64,000 nt of DNA from Coprobacter fastidiosus (GCF_030296935.1 NZ_AP028032.1:1550001-1614000), one strand, 5' to 3'. Numbered from the stretch's first letter, positions 7,683 through 17,306 are shown. The notes: generated from the sequence alone by a model not told the origin. Translations and numbers: made by a program.

Positions 7683-8327
7683 CTATTTCTCTTTTTCAAA
7701 AAGATCGAACAATACCTCATGTGTTTCCTGATCGAATAACACCCCACAATCAGTATTCAAGTACATACAGAAATCCTCCAGTAATTGCACCAGAAACTCA
7801 ATATTTATTTTCCGATACTTGCCGAACCAAATAGTAATAAATCCCATATACTCGGGCAGTGGACGGGTTATTTGCTCTTTCGAGGTTATACAGGTAGAGG
7901 TAACAATGCCCATATATCGGGGAAAAATCTTTTTGGGATTCAGAATCTCCCCTCCTGATGTCAGGGCTCCCCAATATTTACACTCCAACACAGCCTTGTA
8001 CTTATATTTTTTCTCTAGAATCAGCCTCGCGCCCGGATAGCTAAGCCATGCAACAGACAAAGTGTACCCTCTTTCATCAAATGGCTTTTTGGCCGGACAG
8101 ACTATGTCACACTTATCGGGATGTAGAATCCCATCTTTATACTCAATAAAAAACTTTACTATCTTGGATGAGTTTTCATTGCGGGACTTTTCCCATATCG
8201 ATTCTAAAAAAGTACTTATCTCGTCTTCCGTAAAATCCCAGTCTTGAATAAATTCTACAAATTTCGGGTCTGTCAAATTTTCCCGTACTTTAATAAATAT
8301 ACCGACATTTCTGACATAATTTCCCAT
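7683..8327 (-). CDS. Putative Rhs immunity protein, paralogue 2 of 3
   Basis: This intact 214-aa protein starts at MGNYVRNVGIFIKVRENLTD. It is homologous to paralogues 1 and 3 but carries a ~20-residue partial tandem duplication: PRYMGIVTSTCITSKEQITR precedes PLPEYMGFITIWFGKYRKIN. Its stop is 3 bases before the last codons align with those of paralogue 3 upstream, making a tandem immunity pair. A cytoplasmic location is expected. Confidence 0.6.
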   Translation of the reverse strand: MGNYVRNVGIFIKVRENLTDPKFVEFIQDWDFTEDEISTFLESIWEKSRNENSSKIVKFFIEYKDGILHPDKCDIVCPAKKPFDERGYTLSVAWLSYPGARLILEKKYKYKAVLECKYWGALTSGGEILNPKKIFPRYMGIVTSTCITSKEQITRPLPEYMGFITIWFGKYRKINIEFLVQLLEDFCMYLNTDCGVLFDQETHEVLFDLFEKEK

Positions 8328-8330
8328 AAT

Positions 8331-8909
8331 TTATTTTCTTTCAAAAAGATCGAACAATACCTCATGCGTTTCCTGATCGAATATCACCCCGTAATCGGTA
8401 TTCAGATACTCGCAAAAATCTTTCAACAGCCGTTTCAGAAATTCCATATCTATCTTTCGCTGCTTACTGAACCAAAAGGTTATAACTCCCATATACTCCG
8501 GTAGTACCCTCACCGGTTTTACGATTTTTCCATCAGACCATACAAGCCCCCAATATTCATTCTCAATATAGGCCTCGAATTTGTATTTTTGTTTTAAATA
8601 TATTCCTCCTCCCGGAAAACTTAACCATGCCACTGGAATAGAAATATCGTTTTTGTCAAATGCAATTTTTATTGGCTCGGCTAGATTGTATTTGTCTGGA
8701 AGAATAGCTTCATTCTTGTATGTGACAAAAAACTCCACAATTCTTTTGGCTTGTTCATTGCAAATCGTTCCTTTAATAGAATCGAAAAAATTAGCAAATT
8801 CTAATCTCGTAAAATTCCACGTTTTCATAAACTCTACGAATCTCTGATCCGTAAGGTTTTCCCGTACTTTTATCTGCACACAGATGTTTTTGTAATCAAA
8901 TTTACCCAT
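8331..8909 (-). CDS. Putative Rhs immunity protein, paralogue 3 of 3
   Basis: This intact 192-aa protein (MGKFDYKNICVQIKVRENLT) begins 6 bases after the REase-type toxin tip stop at 8916, so it is the likeliest cognate immunity protein of that toxin. Its ends are nearly identical to paralogue 1 while residues ~30-125 diverge, which suggests gene conversion of the ends or diversifying change in the toxin-binding middle. No Pfam family is asserted. Confidence 0.65.
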   Translation of the reverse strand: MGKFDYKNICVQIKVRENLTDQRFVEFMKTWNFTRLEFANFFDSIKGTICNEQAKRIVEFFVTYKNEAILPDKYNLAEPIKIAFDKNDISIPVAWLSFPGGGIYLKQKYKFEAYIENEYWGLVWSDGKIVKPVRVLPEYMGVITFWFSKQRKIDMEFLKRLLKDFCEYLNTDYGVIFDQETHEVLFDLFERK

Positions 8910-8915
8910 AATATT

Positions 8916-9734
8916 TTATTTTTTTTGTGGTCCTAAATCTTTTCGCCTGATTATCTCTCTTTCCGGAATATTTCCGGACACATGTGTTTTCTCTCCCGTA
9001 ATGATTTTAAACTCCTTTCCTGTATCTTTTGCTACTTGCCGTTCTCCCCTAATTTGTTTTGTATTATTTACTATTTTTACATCTTTTATCTCCATTATGT
9101 TTTTTGGGGTTACTATATTCAGGATTACTGTTATGTCTTCTCCCGTTTCCAAAGTTGTCATTTCCCGTTTGGTATTTTTTGTCGCTCTCATCTCCTGCAA
9201 TACCCGCTTTTCACTTTGCCGCCCCCGTTCCATGGCTTTTAACGTTTCTGCTGTCTTATCTGCCGTTCGTCCGGTCTTGATCGCAACACCTGCCCCTCCT
9301 GGCACTCCCGGCAATATGACGGCACCCAAATCTACGAGCATTCCCAAACCATCGACTACCGAAGCCTTAACATTTCCCTGACGGACATTTTCCACAAAAC
9401 TTTTAGCTCCGATCGTCAAACTGGCGACATCCCATAGAGACTCTATCCATCGACCTGTGGAATCGATATACCTCACCGGATTTCCGGCACAATACGCATA
9501 CGGCGATATTCCGTAATAATTCTCACATAGCGGATCTAATGTCGTGAATCCGGGTATCTGAAAATCCTGAATTCTCGCCTTCGAGTCGTACCGGTTGAGA
9601 CCGTGTTCCGTTATCAACTCCTTTCCCGTAAAACGGTAAGGTTGCCATTCGAAACACATGCTTCGGAATATCAGACCCGACGGGAAATATTCGAGGCTCT
9701 GCACCACTTCTCCCGTATTGCCCTCGCAAACCAA
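8916..9734 (-). CDS. Orphan Rhs core end with restriction-endonuclease-fold toxin tip
   Basis: The frame encodes ~272 residues. Residues 1-90 repeat the Rhs core end (to CAGNPVRYIDSTG), ~98-165 are a hydrophobic pretoxin linker, and the tip contains GRQSEKRVLQEM, MEIKDV (E215-x-K217) and QIRGERQV (Q227). That is the E...ExK...Q layout of REase-fold nuclease toxins. There is no ATG: a TTG inside core sequence opens the frame and a TAG lies ~24 bases upstream. It is a silent donor tip that could be swapped onto the full-length Rhs gene through the shared ~270-bp core. Confidence 0.7.
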   Translation of the reverse strand: MVCEGNTGEVVQSLEYFPSGLIFRSMCFEWQPYRFTGKELITEHGLNRYDSKARIQDFQIPGFTTLDPLCENYYGISPYAYCAGNPVRYIDSTGRWIESLWDVASLTIGAKSFVENVRQGNVKASVVDGLGMLVDLGAVILPGVPGGAGVAIKTGRTADKTAETLKAMERGRQSEKRVLQEMRATKNTKREMTTLETGEDITVILNIVTPKNIMEIKDVKIVNNTKQIRGERQVAKDTGKEFKIITGEKTHVSGNIPEREIIRRKDLGPQKK

Positions 9735-10506
9735 ACGGATACTGAATTTATCGAACTACATATTGATCCTATTTGAGGGATTTTCTGTATATTATTCCTT
9801 TCCATATTATACCGTCTTTAGTCATTCGTGCATAATCGCCTCTTATGTAATAAGTTTCAAAAAAGGAGTTAGTTATGTCTGGTATTTCTATTTTAATGAA
9901 ATTGATATTTTTTTGTATTTGATATTCTTGCATAGAATCAAGTCCCACTATACCATAAAATATCCCATCTGTTGTATGCGCTTTTATGAAATCAGGACTA
10001 ATATAAAATGAAATAGATTTTGTATCTTTAGGGATATTTATTTCATTAACAGTCATCGAATAATTCAGGCTAAAAATTTTTGAAGTATTGGTAAATACTA
10101 ATATTTTAAGTTTTCCTCTTTGATAAGGAATTAAGAATTTCACTTTGATACTGTCGTTTGGAATGGAAATGGATTCTTGTGTTTGAGTGATATTTAAGTT
10201 TTTAAGAGCTTCGATAATGGGATTTTTATTTGTATTTAATTCTAAAAAAGAATCCCCGATTTTATTGATAGTACCTTCTGCCATTATTTCTGAGTTCCAT
10301 CCGTTTATAGCATTATTAGGCATAATTAATTTAAAATTTTTGTCTTTTATTTCTATATAAACTCCAGACTCTGCATAATAGCGACCAGATAAATTGTTTC
10401 GAGCCGAGACTTCCACAATGTAGAATGCGTAAACTATTAAAAATAAAATTATTCTTTTCATAAGATTTTGTTTATGGAATTCCAAATATTCTTTTTTGTT
10501 CTTTTT
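9490..10506. repeat. 1.0-kb near-identical duplication, copy 2
   Basis: This is the partner of 5722-6738. This copy sits in the original context, directly after the zincin Rhs gene, so it is probably the donor. Identity ends in the run TTCTTTTTTGTTCTTTTT. Confidence 0.9.
9769..10461 (-). CDS. Exported immunity protein, likely cognate of the zincin Rhs tip
   Basis: This 231-aa protein has a Sec signal (MKRIILFLIVYAFYIVEVSA). The start is chosen at the Met beginning the signal peptide; an earlier Met at 10485 would overlap the Rhs stop and spoil the signal. It starts 11 bases after the Rhs gene at 10472. The mature part is predicted beta-rich with no known motif. Export implies the toxin is neutralised in the periplasm or at the envelope. 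It is duplicated at 6001-6693. Confidence 0.7.
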   Translation of the reverse strand: MKRIILFLIVYAFYIVEVSARNNLSGRYYAESGVYIEIKDKNFKLIMPNNAINGWNSEIMAEGTINKIGDSFLELNTNKNPIIEALKNLNITQTQESISIPNDSIKVKFLIPYQRGKLKILVFTNTSKIFSLNYSMTVNEINIPKDTKSISFYISPDFIKAHTTDGIFYGIVGLDSMQEYQIQKNINFIKIEIPDITNSFFETYYIRGDYARMTKDGIIWKGIIYRKSLK

Positions 10507-13500
10507 GAAATTGTATTAAGTCTTGAGAGTATTGGTATATTATAGGATAAACCAATGTCCCCCCATTTCGGATATTTCCAACAGAATGGAAATCGATACC
10601 TTGAAGGCCTTTACCTCCTGTGCTGCCGGGAAAAGATTTATCAAAGGAATATTGCATTTGATATGCTTCTATTTCCATTTTTCCGACTCCTCTTATTCCT
10701 ATTCCTGCATTTAACAGTTCTCCATTTGATGAAAACCTCAGTCCCCCTGCATCCAATGATTGTCGTACATGGGTTATTTCATGTATGGATAGAGCATCAG
10801 AGGAAGTTTCAATGCATATTTTGTTGTCTCTACCTTGTCTGACAGTATGTAATCCGCCGGATATATAACTTAAAGAATAAATATTATTTTGATCGGCATC
10901 CAATCTGTCAATATCTCCTTTACTGACGTTAAGGTTAGATATTCGATCTTGTGCTTCAGAAATTTTTTTATTCAATTTTGTAATTTGTTTTTCTTTAAGT
11001 CCTCCTTTATTTAGTTTAGCTTGATTTTTATTTATGTCCATATTGAGAGACGTAATTTTATCATCAATATGTTTTTTTAACTTTTTTGCTTCTTCAGGAT
11101 CATCCCACTTCATTCCGTTCGGATCAACCCGACTTACCGGATTCCCGGCACAATACGAATACGGTGATATTCCGTAGTAATTCTCACATAGCGGATCTAA
11201 TGTCGTGAATCCGGGTATCTGAAAATCCTGAATTCTCGCCTTCGAGTCGTACCGGTTGAGACCGTGTTCCGTTATCAACTCCTTTCCTGTAAAACGGTAA
11301 GGTTGCCATTCGAAACACATGCTTCGGAATATCAGACCCGACGGGAAATATTCGAGGCTCTGCACCACTTCTCCCGTATTGCCCTCGCAAACCAAACGGA
11401 TACTGCCCAAATGATCCCGAATATACGTATAAATTTTCGGATTCGTCATACTGCCGCCGTAATTTCTCGAGAGGGAGAAATATCCTCCGTCGAACAAAAT
11501 ATGGCTCAGCGAACCGTTTTTACACACCAAGTTCCCGGCCTTGGACTCCGAAACATCTTTGTGGGGATCTTTGCTGTCGGTTACTTCGTCTAACGGTACC
11601 GACAACGGAGTAAGATATGTGCGCGATACGCTCCCCGATTTCTCCCCGCCCGCAAAATAATAATTGACGATGCGGTTTCCGTTGGAGAATTGTATCGTGT
11701 CGGGCAGATTCAGTACATTATACCGAATCGCGACGATTTCCTTATCGAGGTTAAATATCTCGTTTCCGTTGGCGTCGTACGCCACTTCTGTCTCTTCATC
11801 GGCGGCATCCGTATAACCGGGAAAGTCGTAATCATAATTGCCTCCTCCTACGTTCCCGGTTCTTTGTATCTGGTTTCCACGGTAAACCGTATTGAGACAA
11901 TCCACATCCGCCCCGTTATGCCTTCGCAGGAGCAGTGTAATATTCCCCATCTTGTCGTAAGCGAACCGTTCACCTTCGCCCGATTGCCGGTTAAACGCTT
12001 CGGCATCATACATCATACCCAGCGTAAGCCTGTCGGCAAGGTCGTATTCGTAATGCCAGAAATAAGACCTGCCCATCTGACTGATCCGGATATCATTGAT
12101 ATTTCCGTTTAAACACCGCTGTTTTGTATAGGGTGTCGTCACGGCCGACGATTTACACAACAGTTCCGAGAAACGCCCGGGATTATCTATCTGTTTCAGC
12201 GTACCATCGAGATAGTAATCATAGTTTACCGTGATACTGTCGTGAAGAGCGCGTTCGCTCCGAAGTCTCCCGTAGCTGTCATACTGCATGCTCGATAGCG
12301 GCAAGAAGTCGGGAGAGGTCAGTTTAGGATTTATATATTGGTAACGGGTGGCCGTCTTTCTGCCGGCATGGTCATATATATACCGAAAATTTACGTTGGC
12401 GATGCCCTCATAGCGGTTATCCTCCCCGGTTACCAATCCCTGAAAATCATAGTGTAATGCGTGTCGGCTGTTATTTCCGCTGGAAAAGTCAGACCGATAG
12501 GTTTCTTTCAGGCGGCCTTTGTCATCGTATGTAAAAAGAGTCGTGCGGCCTGTCTCGGGACGGTTCAGCACGGCCTCATACATTCCGGTCTGCAGCCCGC
12601 GCGTGTTTTCAGGTAACTCTGTCGGGAAATAATCTGTTCCGATAGGCAGTTGACCGGTAAAATCGTATGTATCGTAAAACCATGCGGAAATAACGGAATA
12701 CTCCCCTTGTCCCAGCTTACAGTCATCGGTATATCCCACACAGAAAAAATCTTCTCCAGAAAAGGTCTCGGTAACCGCACGGTCTTCCCATATCGCCGCT
12801 ATCGCCGCTCTGTCCCGAGTATCTTCGACAATACCTTGCAAAACCGGCCTTCCCAACCGGTCATATTTCAAGAACATCCATGCACCGCGTTTACGCAGGT
12901 TCCCGTCCTGCCGGAGTATCTGACGTCCTTCTCCGTCATATACGATATAATGTATCTCCGCCCCGGGAAGTTTTACGCCGGTTTTCAGATTCCTATGATC
13001 ATAAGCATACCAATAACCATAATATGCCATGACTTGATCATCCGAATAATAGGTCGATCCGTCTGACAATACGGATGCCGCTTCCGGAGGAATTACTCCG
13101 ACAAGACGTTCCAGCGCGTCATAAAGATAGTAAGTGTCATGAAAACCATCATTTGCAATAACCCGTTCGAGTACCGTCTTGCCGTCGGGGGCGGTAAAAC
13201 GCAACGACCGCTTGCCATCTTCATCCCGAATCTCCGTAACATGAAAATTCCCGGTTTTTGCCGAAGTGCAACTTATCCGGTAACGACAGAAACCGACAGA
13301 AACAGGGATAAGCGAATGAAGCGTATATTCTGTCGAAACATCTGAATTCAGACCGTATTTGCACGCGATGTTTCCTCCTCCGTAATGCAAACCCGCCGCA
13401 GATGTCATACGATTCTGTGCCGACAAGGCATAATCATATTCCCGTTTCCATGCAGAACCCTGCTGAAATACGCTTTTTTCTACAAACCTCCCATTATTAC

Positions 13501-13792
13501 CGGTAACGGGTATAGGATCATATTCGGCGATCTTCCGGCCCAAAGCGTCATAATCGATATAATCCACGAGGTCTGAACCGTCCGGAGCAAATCCCTTGCG
13601 TAAAGTCTGACGAAGTCTTCCCGCCGTATCGTAATATCCGACGACGGTTATCGTATTTTCATCTGATCCTTGCGACGGATCTTGCACCGCACTTGTAAAC
13701 GTACGGATCATAACGCTGTTTTCTTGAGCACCGGCCGGAAAAACGACCGACAGAAAAATCAATATCGATAAAAATACTGCACGTGTCCTCAT
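10472..13792 (-). CDS. Full-length Rhs/YD-repeat polymorphic toxin with zincin metallopeptidase tip
   Basis: This 1106-aa protein has a Sec signal (MRTRAVFLSILIFLSVVFPA, cut near AGA|QE), then a DUF6443-like N-terminal region and YD repeats (YDTAGRLRQT, YDALGRKIAEYD, YDRLGRPVLQ, YDANGNEIFN). The conserved core end RFTGKELITEHGLNRYDSKA leads to the boundary CAGNPVSRVDPNG near residue 895. The ~210-residue tip has a Lys-rich coiled region and H1004-E-I-T-H1008, a zinc-peptidase motif, with E in GKMEIEAYQ as a likely third ligand. Its start overlaps the upstream gene's stop by 4 bases. This is the only tip with an intact start and core. Confidence 0.85.
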   Translation of the reverse strand: MRTRAVFLSILIFLSVVFPAGAQENSVMIRTFTSAVQDPSQGSDENTITVVGYYDTAGRLRQTLRKGFAPDGSDLVDYIDYDALGRKIAEYDPIPVTGNNGRFVEKSVFQQGSAWKREYDYALSAQNRMTSAAGLHYGGGNIACKYGLNSDVSTEYTLHSLIPVSVGFCRYRISCTSAKTGNFHVTEIRDEDGKRSLRFTAPDGKTVLERVIANDGFHDTYYLYDALERLVGVIPPEAASVLSDGSTYYSDDQVMAYYGYWYAYDHRNLKTGVKLPGAEIHYIVYDGEGRQILRQDGNLRKRGAWMFLKYDRLGRPVLQGIVEDTRDRAAIAAIWEDRAVTETFSGEDFFCVGYTDDCKLGQGEYSVISAWFYDTYDFTGQLPIGTDYFPTELPENTRGLQTGMYEAVLNRPETGRTTLFTYDDKGRLKETYRSDFSSGNNSRHALHYDFQGLVTGEDNRYEGIANVNFRYIYDHAGRKTATRYQYINPKLTSPDFLPLSSMQYDSYGRLRSERALHDSITVNYDYYLDGTLKQIDNPGRFSELLCKSSAVTTPYTKQRCLNGNINDIRISQMGRSYFWHYEYDLADRLTLGMMYDAEAFNRQSGEGERFAYDKMGNITLLLRRHNGADVDCLNTVYRGNQIQRTGNVGGGNYDYDFPGYTDAADEETEVAYDANGNEIFNLDKEIVAIRYNVLNLPDTIQFSNGNRIVNYYFAGGEKSGSVSRTYLTPLSVPLDEVTDSKDPHKDVSESKAGNLVCKNGSLSHILFDGGYFSLSRNYGGSMTNPKIYTYIRDHLGSIRLVCEGNTGEVVQSLEYFPSGLIFRSMCFEWQPYRFTGKELITEHGLNRYDSKARIQDFQIPGFTTLDPLCENYYGISPYSYCAGNPVSRVDPNGMKWDDPEEAKKLKKHIDDKITSLNMDINKNQAKLNKGGLKEKQITKLNKKISEAQDRISNLNVSKGDIDRLDADQNNIYSLSYISGGLHTVRQGRDNKICIETSSDALSIHEITHVRQSLDAGGLRFSSNGELLNAGIGIRGVGKMEIEAYQMQYSFDKSFPGSTGGKGLQGIDFHSVGNIRNGGTLVYPIIYQYSQDLIQFQKEQKRIFGIP

Positions 13793-16700
13793 TTTTCGTT
13801 CTTTAAAGTATAACGGTAACTTCTGATCACATTATTGTCCCCATCCCGTTCAACGGCCAACCTTCCTTTGGCATCGTATTCGTAATACAAGGTCATTCCT
13901 TTGGGATCGGTAATCGATATCACCCCGACCATCGGTTCATATTTATAAACATATACCAACGCACGGGGCAATAATATTCGGAGCGCATTCAGCTTGTTCC
14001 ATTCCTCCTCGCTCGGTTCCGTCCCGGTCGCAAAAGAATCAACCGCTCCTATACCCGCTTTTTCCACTTCTTCGAGCGTAGCGTTCTGAATGCGGGCAAT
14101 CACATACCGACCGCCGTATCCGTATATATAAACTTCGCTTTCTCCCGTCCGGCTCTTCACTTCGATAACATTATCATATTTATCATAACAAGAGAACATA
14201 TAGTCGGGTAACCCGTACTGAGAAATATTACTCCCGTCAAAATCGCTTGCCGGTCTCGGAGATCCCCTGTAATAGTTATACACAGCATCAGGTACGAAAC
14301 TCCCGTTTTTCTCATTTTTTTTATAAGTATGCAGCTCTTTTTGTATCAGTCCGCTATTATCATAAGTGCGAATCTCGACCGGATCGGTTATCCGGTTACC
14401 GGTATTACCGCACATTTCGCTATAAAGCGGTATATGATTCAAATCGACCGTATAAATAGTGCGCACGGTTTTCTCTTTCAACCCATCGTCGACCGAGATT
14501 TCCGAAGGCAAATAATTATGCGGATTATATTGTTTATAACGGGTCGTCTTCCAATATTTAGTCAAAAAACGAGTATCGAAACAGCCTTCGGTCTCCCGCT
14601 CGATCCGGCAATGCCCTATCGGCACATGATATGTTCCTATATCTCCCATATTGCAATAATCCTGAAACCACGCGTTCAAAACGGCTATGGTATCGCATTT
14701 ATATTCATACTTGATATTTTTTATCAATTGAGAGTCTTCATAAATATTATGCGTCAGCAACTTCCCGTTCATATATATACATTCACCAGGCATCCCGACA
14801 TATCTGAAATCTACAGCCTCCTCTTCATTGTGATAAAAGTAATCTTCTTTGAAAAATTTATCGTCAGAACAGGTCGTCATACAAACACGACTATAACCCA
14901 CCGCAGCGTTTATCGACGGACCGGCAAGCGGATATACCGATTCGGACTGCTGAACTATATACTCCTTAAAACCATCCCGAACCGGCCGAATACTTCCATC
15001 GTTATCAAGGAAAGTACTATATGTAGCATAAGTCTGCATACTTTCATAAAAAGGTTTGCGTATAAAGATCCCGGAAGAGGCATGTCCTGTCGCGTCGGTA
15101 TAAGTAAACTCTCTCGTATTTACGGGAGACTTTATCCGGAATATTCTCACCCCTCCGCCCTGTACAAGGCCGATCCTGTTAAAGTGTCCGTAAAAAGCCA
15201 GTTTCAGATTCTGGTTGAGATAATTATCGGTTCTGAATACCAAATAATAGTTTCCTTTATCATATTTGCTCGAATCCTTGATCGTATATGTAAACGGTAT
15301 ATCCGGAAAATTCTGACTACCCCATGTCTTGACCTCCTTTCCGGCAGAGTTATAGATAGAGATCATATTATTTTTATACGCACTGCCTCCAGCACCCATC
15401 GCTCCTTCATTATATAAAAAGTCCAGTTTTATCCAGCCGTCAGTATGTAATGTAAAATGAAATGTATCGACCTCGACATTATACGGCTTATAAAGAGTGT
15501 CCTTATGCAAGAAAACAATCTCGGAATACTCGCTTATCGCATCATTCGGCTCATACTCGAATGTCGTCACTCCACCTTCGGGCGACTCCATAGAAGTCAA
15601 CATACCGGTGGTGATATATTCGGCACGAGGTTTGCGATCCGCCCCCCGCAATATATCTCCTTTTTTATATACAATCGTCTTCCCGTCAGCCTTATAATAA
15701 TTGCGGGATACAGAAATTTCGGGATAGAATATCGTATTATTCAACCCATTATAATATCCCCACATATCTTGGGCAAAACTGTATTTGGGTGGCAACGAAT
15801 GACGGACGTCATAGCCGAAACGATGGATTTCCCGAATCTGTCCCGAACAAACAGAAAGAGAGTCTAATCGAAGCCGAAGATTATACTGATCTTCCGGTTC
15901 GTCAGGGTTACTAAAATAACTTTCATGAAAAACGACCTCCTTAAAGGGCGCACTGTCGCCCGTTCGGAACAAAGACATCTTATCGAGCTTCAGATTCTCC
16001 CCTCCCGGCTTGAATGTATTGCGGGCAAAGTCTTTCCGAGAACTTGTCTCAAACATAATATATCCCGAACTCCATGTAATCTTTTTCAGAAACTTCTGGT
16101 AATTTACCATACTCATCGAACAAACGGTTTCATATTTTTCTGTCGCGTAAACCGGAAATCCGGTATTCTTTACCGCATATACAGGCAAATATTTTTTCTG
16201 TATGATACTGGCACTTGACGGAAGAAAAGGATATGCCACCGTAATATACTCGAACTCTATCTTTTCCTTATTCGGAAGTATAATCTCCGACAAATCCCAA
16301 CTCGTAATCATATTTTGTACACGATCTTCAAAAAACGGAAACCGGGTCATATCTGTATAAGGCATTCTGAATCCTTCCAATACCACTGTCGCCGAACCGG
16401 TGGAGGCGGACGGCTTGAATAAATATCGTGTACCGTCCGGTGAGATAATACCGAATGACTGATCTTTATAAGTAAACGACATTTTCAGATTCTGTTCGGG
16501 ATCGCTCAGATAAAAACCGTTTTCCTCTTTACATCCTGAATTTTTAGCATAAAAAATTCCACTATATCCCGCAAAATTGTAGTAAAACACATCCGGTTCC
16601 GTATCCGCATTGATTCTAACAACATGATCATAAGCATCTACCCCTACCAAGGACACTATATCATCTCTTGAATTATCGAATTGATCAGGAATCTGCGCAT

Positions 16701-17070
16701 CTTGATAATAATAACCGCCCATAAGATCATCAAGGCCTCTGACCGTACGACTTATATTGCCCCCGGCATTCAGGTTCCAGCCTAACCCCACCCAACTGGC
16801 TTCTTGTGAAACTTTTATTCCGGACGCATGATAACTCAATGTTATCGGAAAGGTAAAATTCCCCATCTCAATTGTAAAAAGCGGAACCTCGATCGAAGGT
16901 ATTCCGGTGTATAAGCTTACTGGCATATCGGCATACTGTGCAAAAGCGTAGGCTTGCGGTGACGGTACATTTATTCTATAATCTGCAGGAGATTCGTCAG
17001 CCTTAAGGTCGGAAAAAACAAACAAGCATAAAACAAACGGCAAAAACAAATACTTATCGATGTTTTTCAT
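13789..17070 (-). CDS. Large exported YD/Rhs-like shell protein (1093 aa)
   Basis: The protein has a Sec signal (KYLFLPFVLCLFVFSDLKAD), then a region typical of Bacteroidota Rhs partners: YTGIPSIEVPLFTIEMGNFT, LSYHASGIKVSQEASWVGLG and WNLNAGG. The middle is beta-rich. One clear YD-type repeat occurs near the C-terminus (DPKGMTLYYEYDAKGRLAVE). It has no toxin tip. The 4-bp overlap with the Rhs toxin gene indicates co-translation, so it probably helps encapsulate or display the toxin. The exact role is unknown. Confidence 0.75.
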   Translation of the reverse strand: MKNIDKYLFLPFVLCLFVFSDLKADESPADYRINVPSPQAYAFAQYADMPVSLYTGIPSIEVPLFTIEMGNFTFPITLSYHASGIKVSQEASWVGLGWNLNAGGNISRTVRGLDDLMGGYYYQDAQIPDQFDNSRDDIVSLVGVDAYDHVVRINADTEPDVFYYNFAGYSGIFYAKNSGCKEENGFYLSDPEQNLKMSFTYKDQSFGIISPDGTRYLFKPSASTGSATVVLEGFRMPYTDMTRFPFFEDRVQNMITSWDLSEIILPNKEKIEFEYITVAYPFLPSSASIIQKKYLPVYAVKNTGFPVYATEKYETVCSMSMVNYQKFLKKITWSSGYIMFETSSRKDFARNTFKPGGENLKLDKMSLFRTGDSAPFKEVVFHESYFSNPDEPEDQYNLRLRLDSLSVCSGQIREIHRFGYDVRHSLPPKYSFAQDMWGYYNGLNNTIFYPEISVSRNYYKADGKTIVYKKGDILRGADRKPRAEYITTGMLTSMESPEGGVTTFEYEPNDAISEYSEIVFLHKDTLYKPYNVEVDTFHFTLHTDGWIKLDFLYNEGAMGAGGSAYKNNMISIYNSAGKEVKTWGSQNFPDIPFTYTIKDSSKYDKGNYYLVFRTDNYLNQNLKLAFYGHFNRIGLVQGGGVRIFRIKSPVNTREFTYTDATGHASSGIFIRKPFYESMQTYATYSTFLDNDGSIRPVRDGFKEYIVQQSESVYPLAGPSINAAVGYSRVCMTTCSDDKFFKEDYFYHNEEEAVDFRYVGMPGECIYMNGKLLTHNIYEDSQLIKNIKYEYKCDTIAVLNAWFQDYCNMGDIGTYHVPIGHCRIERETEGCFDTRFLTKYWKTTRYKQYNPHNYLPSEISVDDGLKEKTVRTIYTVDLNHIPLYSEMCGNTGNRITDPVEIRTYDNSGLIQKELHTYKKNEKNGSFVPDAVYNYYRGSPRPASDFDGSNISQYGLPDYMFSCYDKYDNVIEVKSRTGESEVYIYGYGGRYVIARIQNATLEEVEKAGIGAVDSFATGTEPSEEEWNKLNALRILLPRALVYVYKYEPMVGVISITDPKGMTLYYEYDAKGRLAVERDGDNNVIRSYRYTLKNEK

Positions 17071-17139
17071 AATATAAAAAGATCATAATAGTTACGCATC
17101 CTTCAATCAATAATTCTCACTATAACCAAACAAGATGCT

Positions 17140-17290
17140 GTCTGAATTTTGCCCGGATCGGTTTTGAGAGTTTCGTTCGAGGATGTTTTTCTGTCTTATG
17201 AGAAAGATAGCCTGTTATCTGACAAACAAGAACGGGAAAACAGCCCGGGAAAAGATGTCCTGATCGTATTTTTTATTGAAAAATTCAGAC
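17140..17290. repeat. MITE-like intergenic repeat, copy a
   Basis: This 151-bp element is bounded by perfect 11-bp inverted ends, GTCTGAATTTT and AAAATTCAGAC. Its internal sequence is shared with copies at 40397-40541 and 47422-47575 (for example GGGAAAACAG and TTTTTCTGT...AGATA). It has no ORF. It lies between the 390-aa gene and the shell protein gene of the Rhs operon and can fold on itself. Confidence 0.75.
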
Positions 17291-17306
17291 CGGCTCTAAG
17301 CAAAGG

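Noticed and set aside
8916-9734. Independent expression of the REase orphan tip from a TTG start
   Set aside because: The TTG is inside the conserved core sequence, a stop lies just upstream and there is no promoter; it is more likely a silent recombination donor.
14329-15417. 362-aa open frame on the plus strand
   Set aside because: It lies wholly antisense to the 1093-aa YD protein, has Arg/Ile-rich composition typical of a shadow frame and no recognisable motif.
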